From Drechslera avenae (Eukaryota > Ascomycota > Dothideomycetes > Pleosporales > Pleosporaceae): a DNA stretch of 64,000 nt. The DNA lies in contig JAXRVH010000037.1 in assembly GCA_034640345.1 (NCBI GenBank), positions 274,333 through 338,332 of the forward strand. The letters run 5' to 3'. Of this stretch, positions 1 through 11,614 are shown piece by piece (position 1 is the stretch's first letter; the number at the start of each line of letters is the position of its first letter). The notes beneath the pieces are model-generated. The model was given only the letters and a program-made list of their open reading frames with translations. It was not told the DNA's origin and ran no database searches. The position numbers and the translations under genes were made by a program.

Positions 1-1095
1 GAGCGTGTGGACTTGAACTCGTCTCCATTGAGCGACATCACCGACTCGCCACAGTCAGTACGTCGCCGGTCCTCCCGAAGAGTGTCTCAAGCCACGGCTT
101 TGCGGCACACCTCTGGCAATACACCGACGGCCCGTCGCGTCAGCAACGTCAACAACAAGTCACCACTAGGTGTGGACATGACCTTTGGCAATTCCCCGTC
201 GACTGTACGGCACTTCAAACGCGTCTCGTCGGGTGAGCGTCGCGCAGCGCTGCGTTCAAACCCCCCAAGTCACTCCTCTCAGGACAACATGTCCTTCCAG
301 CCGAACCCACAGGCTCGCACCTTCCGACCGTCCCCACCAAGCTCCGACCACCCATTGGATGAAAACAATGAGAATGAGCCGCCTATGCCCGACAACACGC
401 ACATGCCCATCACCAAAGACGCCCTATATGGACGGCGAGCCTATAGCAAGGTCCTGGACTCGGTCTTCCAAGAGGCTCTCGCAGATAACGCATCCTCCTA
501 CCAGCGGGAGGCTATTGGACGCGTTGCTCAAGCATGGCAACACCTTGATGAAATTGATCCACAGGGCGAGTTTATGCTTCTCAAGGCCATGGTCGATCGC
601 CTCAAGAATGACACGAAGCTTGCGTCAGCCCTAGGGATCGAAGTCTCGCAAGCACAGTCGCCCTTCAAGCACCACACCAAGACTAGTGATACTAGCCTAG
701 GCGGTACCACTGTACATGGATCGGGCACTACACGCGTGCGGTCTAGTACTACGACATCGCCATCATCGGGGGGCAAGATCTCACCTGGCCACAAGCATAA
801 TCCAATATCTACGCCCGTCCAAACGCCCGTCCGCACCTCCATGGCTTCAGAGTCACCTCTAAAACCAACCAAACTCGTCATGGCCAAGAACAACCCACAT
901 CTCAAGTCGCACTCACGCCGCCAGAGCGCCCTTGTCGGTGGCGAACACGGCTTCGGTGCTGATGGCCACGGTGGCTTTGACGAAAAGAAGTTCCCTGGCT
1001 ATGTCGAACCTGGTATGGAGCAACAAGGTCTTCTCGCCGATATCCTCTACGGACAGTGGACACAAGGCTTGCGTAGCCGATGGCCTCTTGCGTAG
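1..1095 (+). CDS. Ser-rich conserved fungal protein, 5' partial
   Basis: The frame is open to the left edge of the window, so the gene begins upstream; the first visible codons are GAG CGT GTG and there is no start codon there. The visible part is about 364 residues and ends at a TAG at 1093-1095. Residues 1-120 are rich in Ser, Arg and Pro and look disordered. A more ordered, probably helical block follows (about residues 140-215, with AYSKVLDSVFQEAL and GEFMLLKAMVDRL). Then comes another Ser/Thr/Pro-rich stretch, and the protein ends in a compact tail with GLLADILYGQW and RSRWPL. I see no intron in the visible part. I do not recognise the family and give no function. The ordered central and C-terminal blocks argue for a real protein. 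Confidence 0.75.
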   Translation, partial: ERVDLNSSPLSDITDSPQSVRRRSSRRVSQATALRHTSGNTPTARRVSNVNNKSPLGVDMTFGNSPSTVRHFKRVSSGERRAALRSNPPSHSSQDNMSFQPNPQARTFRPSPPSSDHPLDENNENEPPMPDNTHMPITKDALYGRRAYSKVLDSVFQEALADNASSYQREAIGRVAQAWQHLDEIDPQGEFMLLKAMVDRLKNDTKLASALGIEVSQAQSPFKHHTKTSDTSLGGTTVHGSGTTRVRSSTTTSPSSGGKISPGHKHNPISTPVQTPVRTSMASESPLKPTKLVMAKNNPHLKSHSRRQSALVGGEHGFGADGHGGFDEKKFPGYVEPGMEQQGLLADILYGQWTQGLRSRWPLA

Positions 1096-2275
1096 TCCCT
1101 CTTTCTCCTGTTCTCAGCAAGGCGTCGATATTGGCGTATTATGCATAATGCGTTTGGTGCTTACTTGCACATGTGTTTCCCAGGGTGTCATGTCACTTTT
1201 CCAAGCGGGCGCAGAGGTGGTGGCGCATCATGGTTTCTCCTTTCCTTACGACCGGACGAAGTAAACTCACGATAGCGATGCATCTCATGGTAATGAGTCT
1301 TTTGCCCTGAATGGGTACTGGCCACGGGAATGTTTGATTTGCGGCATGGAGGCGTTCATTGGATGTGCTATATCTCGATGAAAACGAGTGACGGAGCGAA
1401 GAGAGTGTGGTTTTGTTTACAAATTTGTATGTAGTGTATAAATAGATTTCAGACTCGATAATAATGATACCAATATCAATTGTGAATTTTGAAGTTTGAA
1501 AAAAAAACCACAGGTTTTCTTCATCATGTGTGCTGTGGAAGGTGCAAAAAAAATGTGCTTCAAACCTCGTATTCGGAATTGTCCGTTGAGGTGTAGGATG
1601 TTGTTTAGTGCTTTCGCCCGCCTCCTTCATCTCAACTCACCCCCCCCCCCCCCCTACGCTCAAATCCCCTCTTCCCGCCATCGCGAACTCGAGGATGTGA
1701 CGTGGGTAGCTTCAAGGTCGCTGATTTGCCTTAACGATAATGACCTTGTCCAACTCCGTCCCCGGTATACATATCGGGCTCTAGCAAACGGCGGTGTCCC
1801 CCCAATGGATGAATTGTTTACCTGTAATACCCGTCTGTCAACCGCACTGGCAAGGGACAACCTTTCCCGCATCGAGACCGCGGCAAATAAAAGTGACCGA
1901 CGTCACCGCTTGCTCACCAGAGTAATCGTCATCCCTGCTGTGCTCTGTGCTACTCCCCGGCTTCTCTCCGGAACGAGGACATGTGTGCCTATTCCCGGGT
2001 GTCATTGGCTGGGTTTACGCTTTTGTTCTAGTTTCTGGTCAAAGTTGATATGCAGGTTTGGGCTTAGTGTCCTGTTCTTTTCTGCAGGAAAGGAGGAAGA
2101 AGAAGATGACACGGGATTTTCGGCTCGGTTCCTGGTTATATAAATTGGGCGTGGGGAGTGGGTTGTTGCTTTGTTGAAGTGGAGATTTTTTTTCTTGTTT
2201 TCCTGGGCAAAAAGGCTTGGTAGAAAAGCTTAGCATTTGTTTTGGTCTATACTGTAAAGGTTTACGTTTGTGCAT
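1096..2275. other. Intergenic region upstream of the acid phosphatase
   Basis: About 1.2 kb without a supported gene. It holds the 3' flank of the upstream gene, an A-tract near 1499-1507, a run of about 15 C near 1640-1654, and the phosphatase promoter with a TATA element. A 215-codon open frame across 1496-2143 begins at a non-ATG codon and encodes nothing recognisable. Confidence 0.6.
2137..2144 (+). promoter_or_regulatory. TATA box of the acid phosphatase gene
   Basis: TATATAAA lies about 130 bp before the ATG at 2276, a plausible distance for a fungal core promoter. I saw no canonical CACGTG phosphate-response motif between here and the upstream gene. Confidence 0.5.
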
Positions 2276-4225
2276 ATGAAGATGCATTTTGCGTTTGTTG
2301 CGCTTCTTGCTGGTGGTGTTGGAGCGGCGCCTACGACGACGGTTTCTGCGGCCACGTACGCGGGTGCGAATACAGCGGATGTGTATCCCCCTGCTAGTAG
2401 TAAGTCTACTCATGCTGGAGATTCTTTGTTCTCTGTTGCCAGCAATGGAAATGCAAAGCTGACCATGTTGTTTTGCTGCATAGCCGAGGTAAACTCTTCG
2501 CTCTTTCCTCCAGAGTCTGTGGTTGGGTTCCCCGGACGTGAGTAAATCCCCGCAACATCAACGAGTCGCCTGTTGACGACATTCATTCCAGCGACACCTA
2601 CAGGAGCTGAGCCGCTTGCCATCCAAACAGCGCCGGCATATCCCTACAACGATGGCGAAGCGTTTTCATACCCGCTCATCCTACCCCAGCCGCATGGCAG
2701 CGGCTCACAGTCTCCAAACTTTGATATTGCAAAGTACTGGGGAAACTTGAGTCCATGGTACTCTGTCCGCAGCGCAGACTACGGACTCCCGGATGCGAGC
2801 CCCTTGATTCCGGATGGCTGCGAGATTACGCAGATGCACCTCCTGTACCGCCATGGAGCTAGATATCCCACCAGTGACGCAGCACCAGCCAAGTTTGCGC
2901 AGAAAGTTGTGAATGCGACCAAAACCGGGCTTGCGTTTTCGGGGGAGCTGGAGTGGCTGGCTGATTGGAGATATAAACTTGGTGCTGAGTTGCTTACGCC
3001 ATCTGGACGCAGCGAGAACTTCATGCTAGGGGTCGAGTACAGGCAGCTATATGGGCACTTACTCAATAACTTTACCGAAAGTGGGAAGATTCCTGTTTTT
3101 AGGACTCAAAGCCAGGACCGCATGGTTCATACAGCTGAGAACTTTGCGGCTGGTTTCTTTGGGTATGGAACATCCTTTGTTTCCTCTAGACCCAAGGGCC
3201 TGTCTCTCTTTTTTTTGCCGTCAGGATCCAAATGGCTAACATATCCTACGTAGTGTCCCGGAATACATGAGCCAAGTTAACATTGAGATACTCGTCGAAA
3301 CTCTCGGCGTCGACAACTCGGGCGCCCCTTACGAAGTCTGCAACAACTCCAATGTAGCCTCACGCGGCAGCATTGGCAGCAAGGTCGCCTCAGACTTTGC
3401 CCACGACGCCTTCAATGCCACACTCGCGCGCCTCCAATCCCAAGCCATTGGCATCAACCTCACCTCCACCGACGCAATCGCCATGCTGCAACTCTGCTCG
3501 TACGAAACGCACGCCGTGGGCTACTCTCCCTTCTGCGACCTCTTCTCCGAGCAAGATTTCATAAACTACGAGTACTACTATGATCTTTCCTTCTACTACA
3601 ACAACGGCTTCGGTAGTCCAGTTGCAGCAGCCCAAGGAAAGGGCTTCTTGGATGAATTCATCGCACGCTTTACGCACACGTATCCCCAGCCAAACTCTGC
3701 GCTCAACGAGACGTTTGACAATTCGAGCACGTATTTCCCACTTGACCAGAGTATCTATGCAGATGCAACACATGAGGTTGTAGTGCTGGATACACTCACG
3801 GCGTTTAATCTTTCTGCGCTGTTCAAGGGCCCGCCGTTGAGTGGGAAGGGAAATGAGGGGAGGAGTTCGTTTGTGGCAAGCAAGGTGGTGCCATTTGCGA
3901 CGCATTTCACCACACAGGTGATGGAGTGCAAGGCCAAGGTGCCGACAAAGCAGATTAGGTTTATTGTGTAAGTGGTGTTCCTCGCAGCAGCCGCTTGTGT
4001 GATTGGGAGTTGAGCTGACTGTTGATTGCTAGGAACGACGCTGTGCTTCCGATTGACGAGTCATATCCTGGATGCCCAGTTGATGCGAATGGGCTTTGCT
4101 CGTTTGATCACGTAGTAGAAGTGCTGAAGAAGAGGAGTGCGGAGATTGATTTCGAGTATGATTGCTTTGCAAACTACACGGCTGAGGCTGGGGTGGATTA
4201 TAATGGGAGAGCGCCAAGATCTTAA
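2276..4225 (+). CDS. Secreted histidine acid phosphatase (phytase-like)
   Basis: Four exons: 2276-2399, 2592-3162, 3254-3967, 4033-4225, giving 533 aa. All three introns have GTAAGT or GTATGG donors, AG acceptors and matching phases. The N-terminus (MKMHFAFVALLAGGVGAAP) is a signal peptide. The family hallmark RHGARYP is at residues 128-134, where the His would form the phosphohistidine intermediate. Paired cysteines and many N-x-S/T sites fit an extracellular glycoprotein. The expected role is release of phosphate from phosphomonoesters, possibly phytate, outside the cell. The likely proton-donor position is THE (residues 404-406), so the dyad reads HE rather than the HD of classical PhyA/PhyB phytases. 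The start at 2276 is preferred because MKMHF gives a clean signal peptide. The substrate cannot be told from sequence. Confidence 0.9.
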
Positions 4226-4818
4226 GTTGGATATACATGGCGACAGAGGGGGTTAGTTTGTAATGCTAATCTAATAGATGTTACACTGCTCCTTTTGCCA
4301 AAGCTGAGGATTTTGCTGTCTTTCACTTTGATGTGATAGGGTCGCTGGAACGGCAGTGCAGACAGACCAGTACGATGAGCTATTCCATGGCCTCGGTGGG
4401 TAAGGTGTGACAGCGCGGGAAGTTGCCAACGAAATACGTCATCGAATGCATGCTGGCCGCACGCCCTTGCTCATCGATGAGGACTATGAAGCTTGTGTGT
4501 TCAAGCGTTGGTTGCTTACATAATGTGTGAATGCGGTACACTGGAGACAGTGTGTCTGACTCTGAGACTCGTGTTTCGGCTGCATGGGCCTGCCCTTGTC
4601 AAGCTTCCAGAAGCAGCGGGTCCATGCACATCCACCACCGAGCGCGTTGAAGCCGGGCGGCGCACGACATTTGCCTTTGCGCCTTCTATGCTTGTCTTGA
4701 TTATGATGATCGGTTAACGAACAAATGCCCAATCTGCCCTCGGATCTGAATATGCGATAAACTGTCCCCCAAGCTCATCCATGCCGCCCATTGAGCACCC
4801 CCGACCCGCGCCGCCATC
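4226..4818. other. Intergenic region, phosphatase to VPS54
   Basis: Tandem same-strand spacer of about 590 bp that must hold the 3' end of the phosphatase transcript and the VPS54 promoter. No coding or RNA feature seen. Confidence 0.5.
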
Positions 4819-7800
4819 ATGTCGACGACCAATTCCCCACGGCGGTCGAGTGAGAGTTTCGAGTTTCTATCGCCAAATCCGCCCCAGGGTGGATTCCAGT
4901 TTCCCGCGCAGCAAGAATGGGCCGGCCGGTCAGCCTCTACGGGTGGGCGCTACAAACCGCGACGTGGCTCCACGGCCTCTTCAATCCACTCGGTCGGCGG
5001 TTCACTCGATAGCGGGTTCAAGAGCAGCATGGGTGCAGTGAGGGAGCAGAATAACAATGGTGGGCAAACAACGAACACATGTGGCTCTCGATCGAAGGAC
5101 GGCTAACCCTGGCTCAAGCTATCTCTACGCTGCTCACGCCGCCGATTATGCGGACTGGTATGGTCCCGCATACAACTGCCTCAGCCACCTCTGGACATCG
5201 ACCGCCATCTATCAAAGACATCCCCCCCGTGACCCTGCCGAATGTACCTCACGTCGAGCCTTCCGCCTTCAACCCATACCTCTCGCAAGTAGGCAACCTG
5301 TACGAGGCATTTCAGCGTGCAAAGGCCGAAGCTGAAGCCGAATCAGTGCAGCCAGTAAGGAGAGGGTCAAAGAAGCAAGATCGCTCCGAATCTCTGGAGC
5401 GCACCCTACATACAAGCTCGCCGGCGGGTACCCCAAACCTGGGAGGGAGATCCTTTTCTCCACATGGCAGCCCGAGACTGAAGCGCCGAGCGAGCGGATC
5501 GAAGCGCGCCGTTCCCACGATTACCCCCCTTTCTACGATACCCAATATTTACTTTGACGAGAACTTCCACCTCGAAAACCCGCGAACTTTTGACGTCGTA
5601 AGCGAGCGGTCCGAGGTGGTTAGGCCGGTGCGGAATTCAATCACCGATGATTATGGCGGGAATACCTCTTTGGACATACCACAACAGCCAGGGAGAAAGG
5701 CACTGGCAACAAATGCAATTCTGCAGGAAAAGCTGTCGTGGTACATGGACACAGTCGAGGTCCATCTGATATCGGCCATATCCACGGCGTCATCATCCTT
5801 CTTTGCCGCGCTCGGCTCGCTGCGCGACCTCCAGACCGAAGCAGCGGACTCAGTTGCGCGGATAAAAGGCCTCCGGGAAGATCTGAAGAAGCTGGACGAA
5901 CAGATGGCCATAGGAGGCTTGAAGGTGGTCGAGATGAAGAGACGGAGAGAAAACTTGAGAAGACTGACCGACTCGGTCGACCAGCTGCAAGCTGTGCTTT
6001 TTGGACTGTCGCGTTGTGACCAGGCCGTTGTCGACGGCAACCTGGAGAGTGCCATGACTCGGATAGAAGTTATAGAAAGACTCATAACTGGTGCGCTGGA
6101 CACGAAAGATACGCAAGCTACTGCCTGGCTAGAGTCGCGCTTGCCCCCACAATTGATCGATTTACGCCATCTGAGAGCACTCGACGGCGTTTTCGATGCC
6201 GTTACTGAACTAAAGTTCCGCGTAGGACGCGGCTTCGAGGCCCACTTTGTCGACACTCTGCTCACTGATTTGCGTGAGCATGTCAAACGAGTACCGGCCC
6301 ATGACACACTGGAACGATGGGTCGCCGCCTCACAAAAAGCACGCGGAAATAACCAGAAGGTCCAGATAGCTTTGCCCGCCTACATGACGACAGATGAAAA
6401 GCTACGTGCAGATCTCCGAGCTAGCTTGTATGGTCTCAGTGGAGCGCAATTCACGAACCAAGCGAGCGCAACCTTTAGGGAAGCGATAATCAAAGAGATG
6501 AAAGTTCTTATTCGCAAACACTTGCCAAGTTCGTCCGAAGACGACACTGGGTCCATGGCCTCTGTCTCCACAAGAGGTGGCCGAGGATCGAGCCAGGCGG
6601 ACAAGAACTCAATCCTGGCAAGAAATCTGCGTGCCATGGATCCTGCAGATGCTGAAGCCTTCTTCGCAAACATCTTCACCGACATTAGCGAAGCCTTACG
6701 GCGACTTAGCATATTGATCAAAGTGTTGCTTGATGTGACAAGCGGTGTTGCTACGCCCCCGTCTGCGGGCGGGCTGCGGTCCCCTCTTAGAAGTCCGTAC
6801 GGGAATAATATGGATGAATACATCACCAACGGCCCGCCAACTCCAAGTGCAAGCGATCTGCAGATGGAGCTTATGCAAGCTCTCGACATGTCAAGCCTCT
6901 TGGGCCAGGCTGTAGACGCGGCTCAGACGCAAATCACAAAGCTTCTCAAGGTACGCTCCGAAGCTACGACTAATCTTCCACTAGAGCGTTTCCTGCGATA
7001 TTTCAACATGTGTAGGCTGTTTGCCGACGAATGTGAAGCTGTCTCAGGCCGTTCTGGTGCGGCTTTGAAGGGTGTTGTAAACACTCACATCAACGACTTT
7101 GTCACCAAGTTTGGAGACTATGAGAAGCAAGAGCTTACAAGGGCAATGGACTCTGATCGGTGGGAACCCAAGGACTTTGATGCAGAGGACACTGAAGTCT
7201 TAGCACGCTTGTTGAGGGGCATGGAGAGCGATCCGCCAAGCTGGTCAGAGACTGGTGATGTTCTCCGGAAAATCGAAGAGCCAACCACAAATGGTTCATC
7301 AGCACCGACAAACGGTAATGCGGAAGAGAAACCAAAAGAGAAGGGGAAAACGACTGTGCCCGCCATTGTCGACGAGGAAAAGTATACGATTTCGCAGTCC
7401 TCGACAACTGTCCTGCGCGGTATTGAACGCTTCGAAATCTTGGTGTCTTCCATGCCAAGCATGACCTCGGAAGTTTCCACCTCACTTTGTGAATACATCA
7501 AGCTCTTCAACTCACGACTATGTCAATTGATTCTCGGTGCCGGCGCCATGCACTCGGCTGGTCTAAAGAATATCAACACCAGACACCTCGCCATTGCCTC
7601 TCAAACCTTGTCCTTGGTCATCGCCATTTTGCCATATATCCGCGAATGCTTTCGTCGGCGCGCCGCCTCCGCTGCGAACAAGTCTTCACTCGGCGAGTTT
7701 GACAATGTGAAACGCCTACTCCACGACCAGCAGAACCAGATCCACGACAAGTTGACTGATATTCTGTCTGGTAGAGCAACAGTGCATATGCGCAGTCTCA

Positions 7801-8291
7801 AGAAGGTGGAATGGGACAACGACGCCGAGATCAACAAAGACGTCAGCACCAGCATGGAGACTCTGACCAAGGATACGGTAACTATGCACAAGGTCATCAA
7901 CAAATACCTGAGCGACATCCAAATCCGAATGATCATGGGCCCTGTGTTTGAGAGCTACAGAGAGCAAGTGGGTAAGGTGATCAAAGAGGCGGTAGTCAAA
8001 ACCCCCGGTGGGAAGGCTCGGTACGTCATTTTTACAGTGTGCGAAGATAACAAAGGATTAATACTAATGAATTTGAATAGATTACTTCGCGAAGCCAAGC
8101 TCTTTGATGCAAAACTAGGGTCCATTGACGGCGCTGGAAACGTCGGCTCTCACCTCATTGGCCTGGTGGTCAGTAAAACTGTTGCGGAGCCAAAGCCGGC
8201 ACCGAAACAAGAGATTGAAACGGACAAGAGTGAGGAGAAGAACGGAACGGTCGGCACGGAGGTGGAGACGGCCAATGGCAAGGCTACATAG
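4819..8291 (+). CDS. VPS54: Vps54, GARP tethering complex subunit
   Basis: Three exons: 4819-5059, 5119-8020, 8081-8291, giving 1117 aa. Intron 1 (59 bp) has donor GTGGGC and branch CTAAC. Intron 2 (60 bp) has GTACGT, TACTAAT and AATAG; it is a multiple of three without an in-frame stop, so it can be missed. Residues 1-280 are Ser/Pro-rich. A coiled-coil Vps54_N-type region begins near residue 280 (LQEKLSWYMDTVEVHL, then repeated heptads). The C-terminal Vps54 domain follows from about residue 670 (LERFLRYFNMCRLFADECE). GARP (Vps51-54) tethers endosome-derived vesicles at the trans-Golgi. The C-terminus ends in a charged, Lys/Glu-rich tail. TLG1, the SNARE that GARP binds in yeast, lies about 7 kb downstream. 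Confidence 0.92.
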
Positions 8292-9277
8292 GGGTTTTTG
8301 CATACTAGAAGCAGGAGTGTGTTTTATTCGTCGAGCATGAGAACCTGCTTGTTCTGGGTATGGGATGGGTTATGGGTATACGGGACGACCATGTCTCCTA
8401 CGCTCACCTCATGATGGCTATTTGCCTCTTTCTTTCTTGGGGGCTCGTACGACCCGCTTTTGTAATGACCGAAAGATATAACGACGGCGTTGCGTTTGGA
8501 GGCAAAGGGGAAAGGGAAAGTCCCAGGAAAGGGAAATCCAAGACGCGATGTGAGAGGGAGAGGGAGAGGGAGAGGGAGAAACAGAGAAGGAAATACCACG
8601 GGCTACTCGGCTGGGTTTTATAGAGAAAAAAGGCTTGGGGCTTTTGCAGGTAGCTAGTTAGCTAGTCAGCTAGATAGATGGCTCGTTTGTCTTTTTAATC
8701 TGTATGAAATGTGTATTATTCTAGGAACTTATGTGTGGCAATGGTGCTGCTGATGATGATGATAAGAGCAAGGAAGGGAAAGACTGCGCTTTTTTTTGTG
8801 AAGATAAACACAGTGAGAGAAAAGGAAAGTGAGCAAATACTGTGTATAATCCAAATTTGTCTGCTTAGAACTTGGCATATACGAGACTAGTCGCTGGTTA
8901 ATGTTATGTGTAGGGGGGCAGTGCAATACGAGAGAGGAGAGAGTATCAACGGTAATAGAAGAAATAGTCTAGGAAAATGCATGTAGTGGTGTGCCAGTAT
9001 ATACCTTTGAATTTCTACCCCGTTAATGAACAAGTAATGTTATCAGTACTCATACATATGTGACGTGACCGTAGTAGGATGGCTGAAAGGTCAATGTATG
9101 AGTTTCCAGTCTGAATGGAGTGAGATAATTTTGCGCTTGCTAATTTTTTCTCTTGTCCAAGTAGCGAGTTCAACTTGTAGGTATATCAAGGATTTGAAGT
9201 GGAAAGAAAAGCGATTTCATCCATACCGTTTCACATCCAAGGATTGCAATATATATATGCATATACAATTAACTAAA
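8292..9277. other. Convergent intergenic region with purine repeat
   Basis: About 1 kb between convergent VPS54 and the S41-like peptidase gene. It should hold both 3' UTRs. It contains the GAGAGG repeat at 8552-8575 and becomes AT-rich toward 9277. No gene seen. Confidence 0.5.
8552..8575 (+). repeat. Hexamer tandem repeat (GAGAGG)4
   Basis: Four exact copies of GAGAGG in a purine-rich stretch downstream of VPS54. Likely a polymorphic minisatellite. Confidence 0.8.
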
Positions 9278-11614
9278 CTACCACACCAAGCTCATCGCCA
9301 CAATCCCCGCACAAACGACCGTGCCCAGCCAGCGAGCCCTTAGACTCACAGCCGCATCTTCCTTGTCCCCTCCCTTGCCACCACCATCCCCCGTCTGCGG
9401 CGGATTCGCGTCCCCTCTGCCCGTCTGCTGCTCCCTACTCGTCACACTACCGGCCACACAAGCGGCCTCATCCAGCCCTCCATCCCTTCCCCACGCGACA
9501 CCAGCGACCCGCTCCCAGAGGCCTGTAACATTGAAGAAATCGGCTGGCTGGTACCAAATCCGCGCGGTAGCGGTATCATTCAGGAACTGTGTCGGCACAC
9601 CGGCGTCCTCCATGCCGGCACGGATGTTATCCTGGAAGTTGACGCTCGCGTCGAGGGTAGCAATGGGAGCGGGAAAGGGAAGAACGTCACGCCAGGCCAT
9701 GGCCTGGCCGACCGAGTCGGCAAAGGCAAGCGTCATGTACGTGGACATGGCGTGCATGTAGAGGGTTGGTAGGACGAGGGTGCCCTTTGTGCCCCCGACG
9801 GCTACCATGGGGCCAAGTTGGGGACGGCCGCCGACGGCGAGGGTGCGGACGTTTGATTGCTGGGTCATGAGCTCGGTGAAGATGGAGCATGTGGAGGCGC
9901 AGATGCCGTCGGTTAGGATGATCATGTCCTCGGCGCGGAACGGGTCCTGGGTGAAGTTGCTGAGCGAGTTGTAGCCTGTGATTGTGATGCCGAGCCCTAG
10001 ACGCGCGTTGCTTGTTGTGACGGGGTCGGAGAGGTTGTACTTTAGGAGCGAGGTGAAGGTGTCGTTCTGGAAGCGTTTGGGTGGATACATTGCTTTCCAG
10101 TCTGCAAAGGGTTCGAGGTCGGCGGAGAGGTAGGCGTCGTTGCTGAAGACGCTCGTGAAGAGCACGCCGTTTGTGAGGGTGAGTTCTTCGAAGCTGGATA
10201 TGTTTTCGCCAAAGATCTCGCTGGCGCGGTGGCCGCGGTACCGGGATTGCGTTTGCGGGACTTGCGAAGGGAAGAATTGCAGGTACATGTCGTAGCCGGA
10301 GAGGACTTTGCCGCCTCCGTTAGTGCGGACATCGATGATGTGCTTCTCAACGCCGCGTGCTTGGGCTTGGGAGATGTATTCTTGAATCACACGCTGGAAC
10401 TCCCGGGCCCCGGTTACGTCTTCCGTGTTGAATGTCTGGACGACTAACACGCCAATCGTACCCGCGCTCGTGTCGATGAAGTAGCCGGCCAATGGTACCT
10501 GGTCTGCTGAATGCGCAACAACGGGATCGGGGTAAAACACCGGCACAGAACCATACTCCTGGCCAAGTGCCCCGCTAAACTCGTGGTCTCGCGGGTTCTC
10601 CAGGTGAATTGGCGGGGCATTCACGTCTCTCTTCTTCACTCCAAGAGCGCTGGTGGTGTTGGCATGAACGTACGTCTCGTAGAAAGACTCGGCGCTATAA
10701 ATGTCACTCCATGTCTCTGGCTGCAGAACGATGGCGCCGTTTCTGTAGGTATCGGTGGTTCCGTTCTCATACGTGACATTTGTACTCGCACCAGGATAGA
10801 AGCGCGGACTAGTGAAGTACCCATAGTTCTCTGCTGGCTGCATAAAGAACATGGCATTGAAGCGAGTATCCGGGTCGTGATATGCGTTCAAGTTTGCCTC
10901 GTCGTTCAGAAACTCAACAACATCTCTTCCATCGACCATGGTGACAGGCGAGGGCTCGTAAGAATTGGTGCCGTTGAAGTCTTGCATTGCCCAAATCCGA
11001 GGTACTTCGTTGCCGTCTCTCGACGCGGAGATCAACGCAAAGTTACTGCTTCGCCGCCACATGAAAGCCCCTGCATATGCCATACCATACCAAGCCAAAT
11101 GTCCATCATGCGCTTTGACCATCAACGCCGCAATGTCTTCTTCAAAGTCGTACTCGTTGGTGTACTCTGGGCTTTCAACCTTTATCCTGATATCCTCCAA
11201 TCCTGCCATGATGTCCACAGGTTCATTTGGCCATCCCTTTGGCGGGTCCTTCAGATAGCTCAGTGTCGATTGAAACTCAACCATCTTTTTGATCTCGTCA
11301 AGGGTAGTTGATGCATCGTTTGAGTCGAATGGCATGGACTTTAAACATGCGTATGCGAGTTCGGCATCCACAGCTGGGTACCTTTCGTCTGCTTCTGAGA
11401 CGAAGGCAGCAATGTCGCCACATGCTTCGTTGGTTTTTATAGGCCCTGATACTGTGGCAATAGTGCTAGGTCTGATGTCAATGTCGTCTGCTGTTGGTGT
11501 CGGTGCTTGTGTTGGCCCCAGGTTGAGTGATGGTATTGGAGTTTCAGTGGCTGCCGAGGTTATCTGTGCAGCAACGACTCCTATGAGCACTGAAAATGCT
11601 GTAAAGGTCTTCAT
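9278..11614 (-). CDS. Secreted S41-family-like peptidase, possibly GPI-anchored
   Basis: Single exon, 778 aa, from the ATG at 11614 (MKTFTAFSVL); in-frame codons further upstream are not ATG. Residues 1-16 form a signal peptide. The tail of the protein is Gly/Asp/Ala-rich, then WLGTVVCAGIVAMSLVW forms a hydrophobic C-terminus, the arrangement of a GPI-anchor signal. The S41 signatures are IIDVRTNGGG (residues 426-435, the substrate-binding loop of C-terminal-processing peptidases) and DGICASTCSIF (569-579) with the candidate nucleophile Ser574. Many N-x-S/T sites support secretion. Fungal members are annotated as peptidase S41 family proteins, but activity is largely inferred. Classical S41 enzymes use a Ser-Lys or Ser-His-Ser-Glu set; I cannot assign the partner residues here. 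The gene converges with VPS54. Confidence 0.85.
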   Translation of the reverse strand: MKTFTAFSVLIGVVAAQITSAATETPIPSLNLGPTQAPTPTADDIDIRPSTIATVSGPIKTNEACGDIAAFVSEADERYPAVDAELAYACLKSMPFDSNDASTTLDEIKKMVEFQSTLSYLKDPPKGWPNEPVDIMAGLEDIRIKVESPEYTNEYDFEEDIAALMVKAHDGHLAWYGMAYAGAFMWRRSSNFALISASRDGNEVPRIWAMQDFNGTNSYEPSPVTMVDGRDVVEFLNDEANLNAYHDPDTRFNAMFFMQPAENYGYFTSPRFYPGASTNVTYENGTTDTYRNGAIVLQPETWSDIYSAESFYETYVHANTTSALGVKKRDVNAPPIHLENPRDHEFSGALGQEYGSVPVFYPDPVVAHSADQVPLAGYFIDTSAGTIGVLVVQTFNTEDVTGAREFQRVIQEYISQAQARGVEKHIIDVRTNGGGKVLSGYDMYLQFFPSQVPQTQSRYRGHRASEIFGENISSFEELTLTNGVLFTSVFSNDAYLSADLEPFADWKAMYPPKRFQNDTFTSLLKYNLSDPVTTSNARLGLGITITGYNSLSNFTQDPFRAEDMIILTDGICASTCSIFTELMTQQSNVRTLAVGGRPQLGPMVAVGGTKGTLVLPTLYMHAMSTYMTLAFADSVGQAMAWRDVLPFPAPIATLDASVNFQDNIRAGMEDAGVPTQFLNDTATARIWYQPADFFNVTGLWERVAGVAWGRDGGLDEAACVAGSVTSREQQTGRGDANPPQTGDGGGKGGDKEDAAVSLRARWLGTVVCAGIVAMSLVW

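Noticed and set aside
1496..2143. 215-codon open frame upstream of the acid phosphatase
   Set aside because: Starts at a non-ATG codon in an A-tract, has a homopolymer Pro run from poly-C, and overlaps the phosphatase TATA box.
3390..3905. 171-codon frame antisense to the acid phosphatase
   Set aside because: Lies wholly inside a confident coding exon on the other strand.
5651..6307. 218-codon frame antisense to VPS54
   Set aside because: Mirror of a well-supported coding exon.
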